Shown: one piece after another, positions 12,294 to 22,378 of the stretch
Numbering within the stretch: position 1 is the stretch's first letter
Layout of the letters: each line of letters begins with the position of its first letter
Assembly (NCBI GenBank): GCA_964016875.1
Contig: OZ024724.1
Span: forward strand, 18,518,501 to 18,582,500
From: Fallopia convolvulus
Taxonomy: Eukaryota; Streptophyta; Magnoliopsida; Caryophyllales; Polygonaceae
Direction: 5' to 3'
DNA: 64,000 nucleotides
The notes under the pieces: generated by a model
Told to the model about the DNA's origin: nothing
The model's input: only the letters and a program-made list of their open reading frames with translations
Database searches by the model: none
Position numbers and translations under genes: made by a program

Positions 12294-13500
12294 ATGGAGC
12301 GACAGCCGGCACGTCTTCTCTCCACCTCGTCAAAGTCTACAAATTCATCTCCAAATTTGATCGGTTTGAACTCGTCCTTCTCAATTGAATTTTGTTCTAC
12401 AAATTATTCAAATTTGATCGGTTTGAAGTTTGAACTCGTATCTTCTCTACCTCGTCAAGTTCCTTCAAGCATTAGATTCTTATTCGTCAAACAAAATGTG
12501 CAGGTAGTTATGGCACAGTTTACCGAGCACAAAGAAAAAGTGATGGCCAGAAGTTTGCAATAAAGTGTAAGTGGAAGCATGTTTTTGGGCCTGATTCATT
12601 CTAGTTTTTACATGGAATTGTCTGGACAGTAGGGAATTAAGGTGATTGATTTGAAAGTTCATTGCTTAGGATTTTGGACTTTGGAGGAATTGATGGTGAA
12701 GGATTCTAACTATCAAGTGAATTATGTGAAAGCAACAAGGGTCATCTGCTACAACAACATTTTAATAAATTTATTTCCCTAAGAGCACAAATCCCTATGG
12801 CTGTAGCATATGATCCAAGTCGTGCGGAATTGATGTTAAACATGTCCAGTTGCATCACCCAAATATTTTAATTAATTAATTTTCTTTCTAATCCTTGTGG
12901 AGTGGTTACTACCCTCTTGATTCATTTTGCAGATCCTCACCCCAATGCTAATAAGTACTGAGTTGATAACGAGCGTAAAATGCTTGAAAGATTTGGGTAT
13001 GTAACATATTTATGGTTTTCTTTGTTGGTCATGAGATATTCAAGTAAGATCATAAGTTATAAATAATCAACATTCTTTAGAAGAAAAGGTTTTGTTATAA
13101 AATACCAAGGCTCTCGCAGGAGTGAAAATACAGATTGTATTGTTCTGAAGCATGTTGATCATGACATGCCGTCTGTAAGTGTTGGCACTTATTAGTTAAC
13201 CATTCTTGCTTTATCTTTATATAACATACACATTTACTCTTGGTGAATTTGCATCAGTGTTGTATTTGTGTAGGTGTTGATGACGAATATTGTTATATTT
13301 GAGATTTAGTGGTATGCCTATTGCATGTTCACCACATTAGCACGTCTTCACAAGCTGGTAAACATAAGTTCCAGCCAGTCTTTTGTAGGTTTTTATCTAA
13401 GTCAACCCTAATCGAAGGAATTAGCTTTGAATCTCCCCCGATTGCAAAATTTCATGGGAAAATTGAAGGAATTAGCTTTGAATTGCTGAATTGATGCACC
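12294..13500 (+). other. Exon-like captured sequence in element I, product unknown
   Basis: Several short coding-like pieces follow each other on the plus strand. An ATG at 12294 opens MERQPARLLSTSSKS. Near 12795 the frame reads AVAYDPSRAELML. Near 12935-12995 it reads DPHPNANKY, a stop, then VDNERKMLERFG. They are separated by AT-rich, intron-like stretches with plausible acceptors (TTTTGCAG near 12932). I do not recognise a family. The pattern suggests a host gene fragment captured by a Mutator-like element, now degenerate. Confidence 0.35.
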
Positions 13501-13621
13501 ACACTCATTCTTAATGTGATAAGGTTTTTTTATTGATTCGCTATTAGTGGTTCACGGCTTGCGATAGATATCCTTCAAGGATATCCTCCATTTTGGTTGA
13601 GCTTTGTGTTTGTACTTGGGT

Positions 13622-13692
13622 AGCCTATTAGCTCAAATGGTAGAGCAATGTGCATGTGCACATAGATGTGGGTTCAAATCTCACATAGGCTA
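13622..13692 (+). tRNA. tRNA-like sequence (pseudo-tRNA) in element I
   Basis: A 7-bp acceptor AGCCTAT pairs with ATAGGCT (13685-13691) and is followed by A. The D-arm is GCTC-AAATGGTA-GAGC. The T-arm GTGGG-TTCAAAT-CTCAC has one mismatch. Pol III A-box (TAGCTCAAATGG) and B-box-like (GGTTCAAATC) motifs are present. The anticodon arm is abnormal: ATGTG/CACAT encloses only about six bases, so no anticodon can be assigned. Best viewed as a tRNA-derived relic or SINE head carried by the transposon, not a working tRNA gene. Confidence 0.55.
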
Positions 13693-13714
13693 ATTCTATA
13701 AACACTTTGTATAT

Positions 13715-14300
13715 TTCGGTTCATAATAACTCTTCTTTCGGTTCATGATTTTGTAAGTTCCGGTTTATAATAGTTCATCTTACAATTCATGTCTTTTTGG
13801 TTCATGAGATTTGTTCTTTTGGTTCATAGTAAATTAAATTTTGGTTCATAATAGTTCATCTTATAGTTCATGTCTTTTAAGTCATACAGACTAGTTGTAA
13901 TTTTGGTTTATGACATTTGTTCTTTTGGTTCAAAGTACATTAAAGTTTGGTTCATGCATTTTTAAGTTTACTTGTTATTTCAATTTATACTTGTAGGTTG
14001 ATTGAATACTACTTATGATTTTAAATTACATTGTTATTACAATAGTTAACTAGAAGCAGTGGAAATCGCTACAAGTGCTACGCAATGGAAATGGTCCATT
14101 TTGAGAAAACAAAGTAAAAGATTGATCCTTGATTACTTACACGGTTCATAGAATTAATTACATGGTTCATAGTGTTCAACATGAAGGTTCATAGTCTTCT
14201 TCTATACCAGTCCTGCCTCAAAAAAAAAGGTTCATATTGTTCAACATGAAGGTTCATGAATTTATAAAAAGGGCATTCGGCTCATTGGGTTCGATATAAA
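13715..14300. repeat. GGTTCAT microrepeat array, element I
   Basis: Starting just after the tRNA-like sequence, (T/C)GGTTCATA and close variants recur roughly every 20-40 bp. A second kind of repetition is a ~150-bp direct duplication with ACTAGAAGCAGTGGAAATC at about 14049 and 14340. Not a CRISPR: repeats are short, degenerate and irregular. Confidence 0.55.
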
Positions 14301-14675
14301 GCCTAAAACAACCTTAAATTACATTGTTGTTACAATAGTTAACTAGAAGCAGTGGAAATCACAACAAGTTCTACGCAATGAAAAGGGTCCATTTTGAGAA
14401 AATAATGTAAAAGATTGATCATTGATTACTTACACGGTTCATAGTGTTCAACATGAAGGTTCATATCGTTCAACATGAAGGTTCATGAATTTGTAAAAAG
14501 AGCATTCAGCTCATTGAATTCGACGTGAAGCCTAAAACAACTTTAAAAGCAATTACATTGTATCAAAGTGATTTGTTCAAACACAAAGTAACATAAAAAA
14601 CAAACAACTTAATCCCCAAAACACGTAGCAACTACTAAAAAAACAAATAGAAAATTGTAACTTCAATGTTTAATC

Positions 14676-14821
14676 TTATGCATCGCTAGATTCTTCAATT
14701 TCATCCAATGAAACTCCATCAATACTAGCATCATTATCAAGATCCTTCAATTGTACCCCATCAATACTATCATCATTATCGAAATTAGACAAATTAGGTT
14801 GAACGGAGCTTTATGAACAAC
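14676..14821 (-). pseudogene. Second exon of minus-strand mini-gene, element I
   Basis: Upstream (plus 14822-14840) the minus strand shows a polypyrimidine tract ending TTGTAG, a good acceptor. Joined to ATGAGTTTAG at 15491-15500 (donor GTAAGT), the frame reads MSLGCS, then TAA. Beyond the stop the same frame continues as an acidic tail with a repeated DND(D/A)SIDGV motif and ends EEIEESS-like at a natural stop, 14676-14678. Element II has the same donor, acceptor and frame without that stop. Product unknown; the nonsense codon makes this copy a likely pseudogene. Confidence 0.4.
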
Positions 14822-15490
14822 CTACAATAAAAAAAAGGGAGAAAAAGAAGAGATATAGTAAAAATGTGCAAAATACCGGTTTTCAGTTGGTTCACAAATA
14901 TTGTCATTGTAGTTGATAATATTAAACAAGAAGGTTCACTGAAAATAATAATGCAATTCATATAAAATAACAATACGTATTGTAAGTGAAGCGATCTAAC
15001 AAAGGTTACAAGGATACTAATTGTTTATTCAAAACAATATCCTACTAGTCAATGTGGATAACTAGGCATAGACATATACACAAAACTATCATATTCAACA
15101 AAGCATACTAAGCATCATATGCAAACATTCATTTTATCCACATGGGGGAATTTGAACACTAAAACATCATCAATACATGAAAAGGTCTTGCAATTTGTCC
15201 ACATTATCTTCATATCCACTAATTAGAACATTAAAAACAATATTCCAAGACATTTTAGCAAAACATGCTCATTGAGACATTTTATCAAACACTTTGTGGG
15301 CAATCTAATAAGCATACAAATTTTAATTCTAGTTTCTATAAAATTTTGTTTCCAATCCCAAAATCAAGAGTACAACACATTTCTCCATGATCTCAAGCAA
15401 CAAAGAACCATAAACAACAACAAATTTAGGTAGAGATCAAGATCATCCACCAAACTAAACTGTTCTTAAGTATTCTTCATAACCACTTAC

Positions 15491-15660
15491 CTAAACTCAT
15501 TGTGTCTTCAATTTGGAGTAAGAGTATGTGTCGATCGAAGAGGAGATCGAGATCGAAAGGGAGATCGAGATCGAAAGAGGGAGATCGAGATCGAGATCGA
15601 AGTCGTTGCCGTGATCAAATCGCCATTCATTCATCACATAGAGAGGGAGGAGAAATTTAG
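15491..15660 (-). other. Leader and first exon of minus-strand mini-gene, element I
   Basis: The minus strand runs from near the right TIR through a leader that contains GATCTC repeats (15535-15600) to ATGAGTTTAG|GTAAGTGG, the donor lying at 15489-15490. The same leader, ATG and donor are present in element II at 20898-20990, which supports a real transcribed unit within this element family. Confidence 0.4.
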
Positions 15661-15884
15661 GGCTAAAAGATAAAATTAAAAATAAAGGATAGTAAAATGA
15701 CAAAAGTACCCTTTTAGCTTTAAAAAATAAAGGAGTGTGAGTGTTAAATAGCAACTCATCTAGACCCTTAATCTCATAAATCAACGGATGAGAATTGTTC
15801 TCATTTTACATGATAAGAATAATTCTCATTTGATCCCCAATCTTGATCTTAAGAAGTCAATACCTTTTAGTAATTAAATAAATT

Positions 15885-16600
15885 AAGAGTAAAAGAATTA
15901 TATAGTGTATATAATTAATTGTATTTTTATTCATAAGGATACAATTGTATATTAATAACATCAATAATATTATTATATTATATATAATGATAAATTTTAA
16001 AGATAATGATATACAATTATATAATATATAAATTTTGTCCATAAAAAATAGTAGATCATTGTATATTAAAGATATTATCTTTGGATAGTTTCATACTTGC
16101 CATTGAAAAAATAACAATACATATTAAAGATGATGATGTACAATTATATATTTTTAGTAAAAAAATAAATTAAGGGTAAAAGAATTATATAGTGTATGTA
16201 ATTAATTGTATTTTTATTTGCAAGGATACAATTGTATGTTAATAACATTAGCAATATTATTATATTATATATAATGCTACATGTTAAAGATGATGATATA
16301 CAATTATATAATATTTAACTTTTGTCCATAAATTAGTACATTATATATAATGATACATCATACATATTAAAGATGATGATATACAATTGTATAATATTTA
16401 AATTTTTTCCATAAAAAAAGTAGCAAATCATTGTATATTAGAGATATTATGTATGGATTGTTTCATACTTGCCATTAAAAAAATAATAATACATATTAAA
16501 GATGATGATGTACAATTATATAATGTTTTAATTTTGTCCATAAAAATGTAGTAGATCATTGTATATTAATAGGAATAATAATATTATTATATTATATATT
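15885..16600. repeat. AT-rich complex tandem repeat, ~290 bp period
   Basis: GGTAAAAGAATTATATAGTGTAT recurs about 286 bp apart (15890 and 16176). The sub-motif AAAGATGATGATRTACAATT recurs near 16127, 16290, 16373 and 16499. No coding potential. Confidence 0.5.
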
Positions 16601-17765
16601 TTTAAGGATTGTAAATATTAAAAAGAAGAAAGGGTAAAGAATTAAATTTAAAAATTAAGATGCTTATGTTGTATAGTTAGATGGGTGACAAATAGGATAG
16701 ATAGATTCGAGTTTGGTAAGTGTATATAGATATTACTCCACAATCATTATAGTTCTCAACTACATCAATTTTTAAATAACGATGTCAATCCAATCCTATA
16801 TTAAACATTTAGCTTAACACTAGCGTAGTTTTTAGTGTCACACACAATTTTTTTAAAAATGCACTTGAATATTATATTGAGAATGCAAGTAAGGTTCTAA
16901 TAAAACAACTCTTTATCCTATAAAATAATAAGCATTTAGAATCCTTAGATCTCCTTGATCCAATGACTAATATTCTATCATTTTTAGGGACGCGGTCGCG
17001 TTTTGGTAATTTCTCAGAAATTATAAAAGTGCATTGCTATCGTGAAAAAGTGCATTGCTTAATACCAAAAAGTGCATTACTAAACTGAAAAAGTGCAAAC
17101 AAAAATGAAGTCAACAAGGCACGCGCTCTATGTTCGGTTCACTGTAAAAATGCATTGTTATGGTGGAAAAGTGCATTGCGAAATACCAAAAAGTGTATTA
17201 CTAAAATTGTTTCACATCAACATGCATTGCATTCTAGTTTTCCTATCAATCTTGATTGAGTCAATTTTATCAATAACTTTTCCAAATTAGCATTAATCAA
17301 TACATAGAGACCGGTTCTGGGGATATATAGTCCTATAATGTAAAATGAGAACAAATATGTACCATTGGATTAGAAAAATCAACGGTGGAGATTAGTTTAT
17401 ATTGATTTGGAAAAAATAGAATAATATGACTCGCGGTGACATATATTATAATTTTGCTAATTTTTTAATTTAGGGACAAAAATTCCCCCACAACTTTTGT
17501 TCTTATCCTGATTCAATGAATGTGAAACAGATCTCGTTCTCTCTATCTCTCTCTTTCACATGAACGACGACCGAAGAACACCAATGACGCTCGCTCAATC
17601 GATTCCGTCCCATCCATGTCTACTCTCGCTCTATTTTGCTCGATTAATGCTTCAAATCAACAATGGTGAAGGCAATTGATGAAGGTACGAACCAAATTTT
17701 ACTTATCTAGAGTTTAGGGTTTTGATTGGATATTCCATCTTCATGTATGGGGGAAGAATCAGAGA

Positions 17766-17951
17766 TTGTCATTCACGTTCATATTTCTCTTGAGACTAAG
17801 CCCTAAATTCGAAGCTATTATGTTTGATGCTCTTGTACGACGTGTCCTGAAAAAACAAGTTACAACATATTATGAAGCTCTTATGTCTGATTTTTACTTA
17901 AAAGGTTTAAGGCAAGATTTTGATCAATTTAATAAGCAGGAATTTGAATGA
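17766..17951 (+). other. Coding-like stretch in element II, unknown
   Basis: Sixty-one codons are open, starting MSFTFIFLLRLSPKFEAIM, then a mixed-charge helix-like part and the C-terminus NKQEFE. It lies about 450 bp inside the left terminus, where Mutator-like elements often carry captured exons. No family recognised, and translation is not demonstrated. Confidence 0.3.
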
Positions 17952-18757
17952 TCGATTATGTAAATTGTCAACTACTAATCTCATTTATATTCACCTCTTC
18001 TTCAACACTATATCTTCACTTTATCCAAATGGTTGTTTCAAATTAGTTCTGTAAATTAGAGCTTAGTATAAAAGCATGTTCTTTTATATGTGGTTCATTC
18101 TAGTTGTCTAGGCTTTTGAAGAGTATTATATGTTTTTTGTTAAGTAGTTGACTTTTAGATAGAATATATATAACGATTCTGTAGCATGAGTTGTATTGAC
18201 ATATCTTTTGCTTCTCAATCAACAAATACACAATCTTGTTTGGCAATAGTATGTAACAGGAGCAATTAGAGACTTGAGCAAGAGATTGCATATTGTAATC
18301 TTTAGATTTGAATTCTCTGTTTTCATTTGTACTTTAATTACTGATGGCAAAAAGTTCTATTCATGAATTTTAAATCATAGGTTCATGCTATTCTACACTA
18401 TGATTCATAGTACATCAAAGTTTAGTTCACACCTTTTTTAGTGTACTTATTAGTTTGTTTTTTATTTTTATATTTAAAAGCATATGTTCCTTGCAATTCA
18501 AATGCTTGTTTTATGCTTGGTTAAGCACATATTAATACTATTGTGTATTATATATTTAATGCATGCTAATGTACTAAAAAGGTTTGAAGTAATTTAAAGT
18601 TCGGTTCATGTATTTTAAAGCATAGGTTCATGCTAGTCTATAATATGGTTCATTGTATTTCAAATTTTGATTTTGCCTTAGAAGCTAGTTTTTTTGGAAA
18701 TGAGGTTCATAATAACTATTCTATTAATAAGTGTCTATATAATTTTTGTCATTTAAC

Positions 18758-18826
18758 AGCCTATTAGCTCAAATGGTAGAGCAATGTCTATGCACATAGA
18801 TGTGGGTTCAAATCCCACATAGGCTA
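18758..18826 (+). tRNA. tRNA-like sequence (pseudo-tRNA) in element II
   Basis: Homologue of the element I copy. Acceptor AGCCTAT/ATAGGCT with discriminator A, D-arm GCTC/GAGC, and a perfect T-arm GTGGG-TTCAAAT-CCCAC. The anticodon arm is degenerate (ATGT/ACAT around about six bases), so no anticodon can be read. A-box and B-box-like promoter motifs are kept. The acceptor and T-arm are better preserved than expected for a random relic. Confidence 0.55.
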
Positions 18827-18837
18827 TTCCTTATACG

Positions 18838-19110
18838 GTTCATGTCTTTTGGTTCATTATAGTTCTTCTTTTGGTTCATATTTTTATAAGATATGGTTTA
18901 TAATATTTTATCTTACAATTCATGTCTTTTAAGTCATATTAGTCGTTATTTCGGTTCATGATATTTGTTTATTTGGTTCATATATTTATCAACAAAGGTT
19001 CATAATATTTCATCTAATGGTTCATATTGTTCAGTTCATAATATTTGGTCTATTGGTTCATGTCTTTATATTGTTAGGTTCATAACAATTGTCAATAAAG
19101 TTCATCAAAT
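18838..19110. repeat. GGTTCAT microrepeat array, element II
   Basis: About a dozen GGTTCATA/GGTTTATAA variants follow the tRNA-like sequence directly, as in element I. Confidence 0.5.
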
Positions 19111-19443
19111 TTAACATAGTATCTCGAGTGCATATGCATTAAAACGTTAAGAATTTTATTAGTTCCTTGAGAAAGGTGACAATAATCTATTCAAATACAA
19201 GATTGTAATGAAGCATACATAGGATAACAACCACATCCACGACCATTACCAACATCATTTAAATATTCCTTAGAAGTAAAAAAAGATGGAGCATGGAGTA
19301 ATTCGAAAATTAAACGAGCTTGCATTTTCTGTAGTAGTGCATATGGAGTTATTGTAATTGATCCTTCCTTTAAGCATGCAAGGTTCCTTGGCCAAAAGTT
19401 TGTATTACGATGACACGTTGAAACAATGAATTAATTCTTATCA

Positions 19444-20907
19444 TTTAATGTGGTTCATAAATGTATTGACCACATAAACGAGCATTCAGACAAATTTGAC
19501 TGGAGCTTGATGAACAACCTACAATAATAAAAAGGAAAAAGTAAGCTAATTTAGAAGCAACATGGACACATAATGAGCAATAAAAATGTGTAAAATACCG
19601 TTGTTATTTTGGTTCACAAAGATTGTCATTCTGGTTCATAATAGTACACATTAAGGTTTATTTAAAATCATAATGCGGTTCATGTAAATAACAACTGTAT
19701 TTGACATAAACTATATCAAAATTGGTCACTTTTGGTGGATTTGGAAACCAACTGACCAGTTTCTATTAGTTCACTTCAATTGTTCATAACTGAATTCCGT
19801 TCACAATCATAATTTTTTCTTTTGTCTTGGACATGTACAAAAGCACAGGAAATAATCAGACTTGAATAAAGTAATAGTACTAGGAATTGCTTTATTAACA
19901 AATGTAAAGCTCATAATCCCATTTCAATCACTCCATTAACAAATTAAGCCCATCTCTTTATTCCCCTTTATAAATTCATGAACGAAAAAGGAATTATAGA
20001 ACAAGATCAACTGGCTTCTATTCAAAGGGATCAGCCAAAAAAGGTAATTTAGTCCCGCATAGACATTTTATCAAACAAAAACCACCTAGACATAGTTACC
20101 AACAAAATCACCTAGACATAGTTACCAACAAAATCTAGTCCATGAATGTGCAACAAACAACTAATAGACATAAGTTCATATAACATTCAAGTAATCAAGC
20201 AAGATTTTGGGTTTTTATGGGGAAAAAAGGTTTTAGGCATTTTATCAAACACTTGGTGGACAGTCAAACAAGTTTGAATAAATCAACCACTTTTTCTACC
20301 CAAATCCTTCAAATTAAAATGCAAAAAACATACACAAATCATTATTTTGCAATCTCTATCGATTCTAATGTTAATAAAGGGGGGGGGGGAGAAGAGATCT
20401 AGTAAAAATGTGCACAATACTGTTTTTCAGTTGGTTCACAAATATTGTCATTGTGGTTCATAATATTAAACAAGAAGGTTCACTGAAAATAACTATGTGG
20501 TTCATATAAAATAACAATACGTATTGTAAGTGAAGCGATCTAGCAAAGGTCACAAGGGTACTAATTGTTGATTCAAAACAATCTCCTACTAGTCAATATG
20601 GATAAATAGGCATAGACATATTCATGAAAGCATCACTGAAAATATTCCAAGACATTTTAGCAAAACATGCTCATTGAGACATTTTATCAAACACTTTGTG
20701 ATCAATCAAATAAGCATACAAATTTTAACTCCAGTGTTTATAAAGTTTTGTTTTCAATCCTAAAACCAAGAGTACAACACATTTCTCCATGATCTCAAGC
20801 AACAAAGAACCATAAATAACAACAAATTTAGGAATTTGAGAGCAACAAATCATCCACCAAACTAAACTGTTCTTAAGTATTCTTCATAACCACTTACCTA
20901 AATTCAT
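19444..20907 (-). CDS. Predicted two-exon mini-gene in element II (hypothetical)
   Basis: Minus strand: exon 1 coding part ATGAATTTAG (20898-20907) is followed by the donor GTAAGT. A polypyrimidine tract ending TTGTAG is followed by exon 2 from 19518. The join keeps the frame: MNLGCSSSSSQICLNARLCG and on to a stop near 19444, about 27 residues in all. Element I has the same ATG, donor, acceptor and phase but a different C-terminus and a nonsense codon. No family is recognised. It may be only the leader of a longer transcript. Evidence is the conservation of splice signals between two copies, not a homologue. Confidence 0.3.
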
Positions 20908-21802
20908 CGTGTCTTCAATTTGGAGCAAGAGTATGTATCGAACGAAGGGGAGACCGAGATCGAAAGAGGGATCGAGATTAATATCACGAAGTCATTGCTG
21001 TTCACCACGTCGCCATTCATCACGTAGAGAGGGAGGATCAATTTAGGGCTGAAAGGTGAAATTAAAAATAAAGAATTATAAAATGACGAAAGTACCCATT
21101 CCGCTTTAAAAAATAAAGGAGTGTGAGTGTTGATAGCAGCCCATCTAGACCCTTAATCTCAGAAAATCAACGGATGAGAATTGTTCTCATTTTACATGAT
21201 AAGAATAATTCTCATTTGATCCCCAATATCAATACATAATTAGTTGGTAGTTTCCATGACAAATTTCCACCCCTCGGTCACTAACAATCCCTGTATCCCT
21301 TAAAAAACAAATTAATTTAATTCCAACCAAACGAACAAACACACAAAAGGGGCAATAGCAAGACGATAACAAGAGAAAATTGAAAGCCGACCTATAAGCA
21401 GAAATTTTCACAAATCTAACCCTACACGGCTACTGTAGAAAGTATGCCCGAAATTAAATTTGAGAGATTAATAATTACCATAGGAAAACCAAAAAACATA
21501 CACGAGACGACATAAAGTAAGGCCGACAAGGACGCGACAGAGACGGGGAGGGAGGGGCGTGTGAGAGAGAGGTGGGATGAACTTTACCAAAAATAAAGCC
21601 TAATTTTTCGGTGTAGTAATGCACTTTATTGATTTCGTAATGCAGTTTTTCTCCATAACGATGCACTTTTGTAATTTTCGAGAAATTACGAAAATGCCAT
21701 CGCATTCCTAAAAGGAATAGAACCTTAACCCCTTGGATCAAGGTGATCCAAGAGTTCTAAATGCTCCTTATTTATAGGATAAGAAGATATTTTATTTGAA
21801 CC

Positions 21803-22373
21803 AAACTTTGACAATGCATCATTTTACATTCTAAATTTAATGTATATTTATGTCAATAAATTGAATATATCTATACTAAATTTGGATATACTCATCATTA
21901 AGTAGTCAAATATATTAATATAATAAATAATATACAAGTTTGAACAAATATACTAATCAATGTTAAATTAAAATATATAATTGTTTATATAATTAAAAAT
22001 TAGTTTAATTAGTTTTCCAGGAGTAAGTTCAGAATTATAATAATTATGAGTGATAATTTAAGTATTATCTTAGAGAACACTATCATAATTGTTTATTTTA
22101 GTAATTTCTTATATTCGATAAGCTAAGTAAGATATTGAAATTAATATTATAAATTTAAAATAATTGTTTATTTTGTCCCTAAACATTTTACATACTTGTA
22201 TAAGATTATTTAATATATTTGATGAGCTAAGAAAAAATTAGAATAATAATTTATAGAATTCGGAAGATTAGATTGTTAAGATTATAATTTGATTTACTTG
22301 GCCAAATAAAAAATAATAATTTGATTTATATTTTCAGAAGCATATTTTAATTACATATATGGAAAGATAATAT
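21803..22373. other. AT-rich spacer
   Basis: Low-complexity AT-rich DNA between element III and the solo LTR. Nothing recognised. Confidence 0.5.
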
Positions 22374-22378
22374 ATATT

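Larger units (their letters stand above)
12071..15842. mobile_element. Mutator-like element I
   Basis: The perfect 12-mer TTGATCTTAAGA flanks both sides (12059-12070 and 15843-15854). The inverted ends read GAAGGGTTCAAGCGAGAATAT on the left and GATTGGGGATCAAATGAGAAT on the right (minus strand). Target duplications of 9-12 bp and degenerate TIRs fit the Mutator superfamily. No MURA-type transposase is recognisable, so it is non-autonomous. Cargo: an ATG-bearing leader near 12294, exon-like pieces 12660-13300, a tRNA-like sequence (13622-13692), GGTTCA arrays, and a minus-strand two-exon mini-gene near the right end. Its right third is shared with element II. Confidence 0.75.
17307..21227. mobile_element. 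Mutator-like element II
   Basis: The perfect 11-mer ATCAATACATA flanks it (17296-17306 and 21228-21238). Its ends share TCTGGGGAT/ATTGGGGAT and ATGTAAAATGAGAACAA with each other and with element I. The right part (20401-21227) is a close copy of element I 14860-15842. The left part differs: it contains a CT-rich leader (17520-17560), an ATG at 17664, and an open stretch to 17951 (FDALVRRVLKKQVTTYYEAL) of unknown identity. A tRNA-like sequence and GGTTCA arrays are again present. Non-autonomous. Confidence 0.75.
16893..21802. mobile_element. Inverted-repeat element III (MULE-like long TIRs) hosting element II
   Basis: The left arm (16893-17060) and inverted right arm (about 21605-21802) share GGTTC(T/A)AATAAAA, CTTATCCTATAAA, AGCATTTAGAA, CTTGATCCAA, GTAATTTCTC(A/G)(G/A)AAATTA and AAAGTGCAT(T/C)G over roughly 170-200 bp. 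Long TIRs are typical of Mutator-like elements, but no convincing target duplication was found. The repeat AAGTGCATTRCTA recurs every ~22 bp inside both ends. Element II sits within it. Between II and the right arm (21239-21590) no gene is recognisable. Confidence 0.55.

Noticed and set aside
13622..13692. Functional tRNA gene
   Set aside because: Acceptor, D- and T-arms fit, but the anticodon arm is too short and no anticodon can be assigned; the second copy (18758-18826) has a different, also abnormal arm. Listed as tRNA-like only.
13715..14300. CRISPR-like array
   Set aside because: Repeats are 7-9 bp, degenerate and irregularly spaced, in plant DNA; no spacer structure or cas genes.
15530..15610. 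Asp/Leu-repeat protein (DLDLDL, SISISL)
   Set aside because: Product of a GATCTC simple repeat in the leader of the element I mini-gene.
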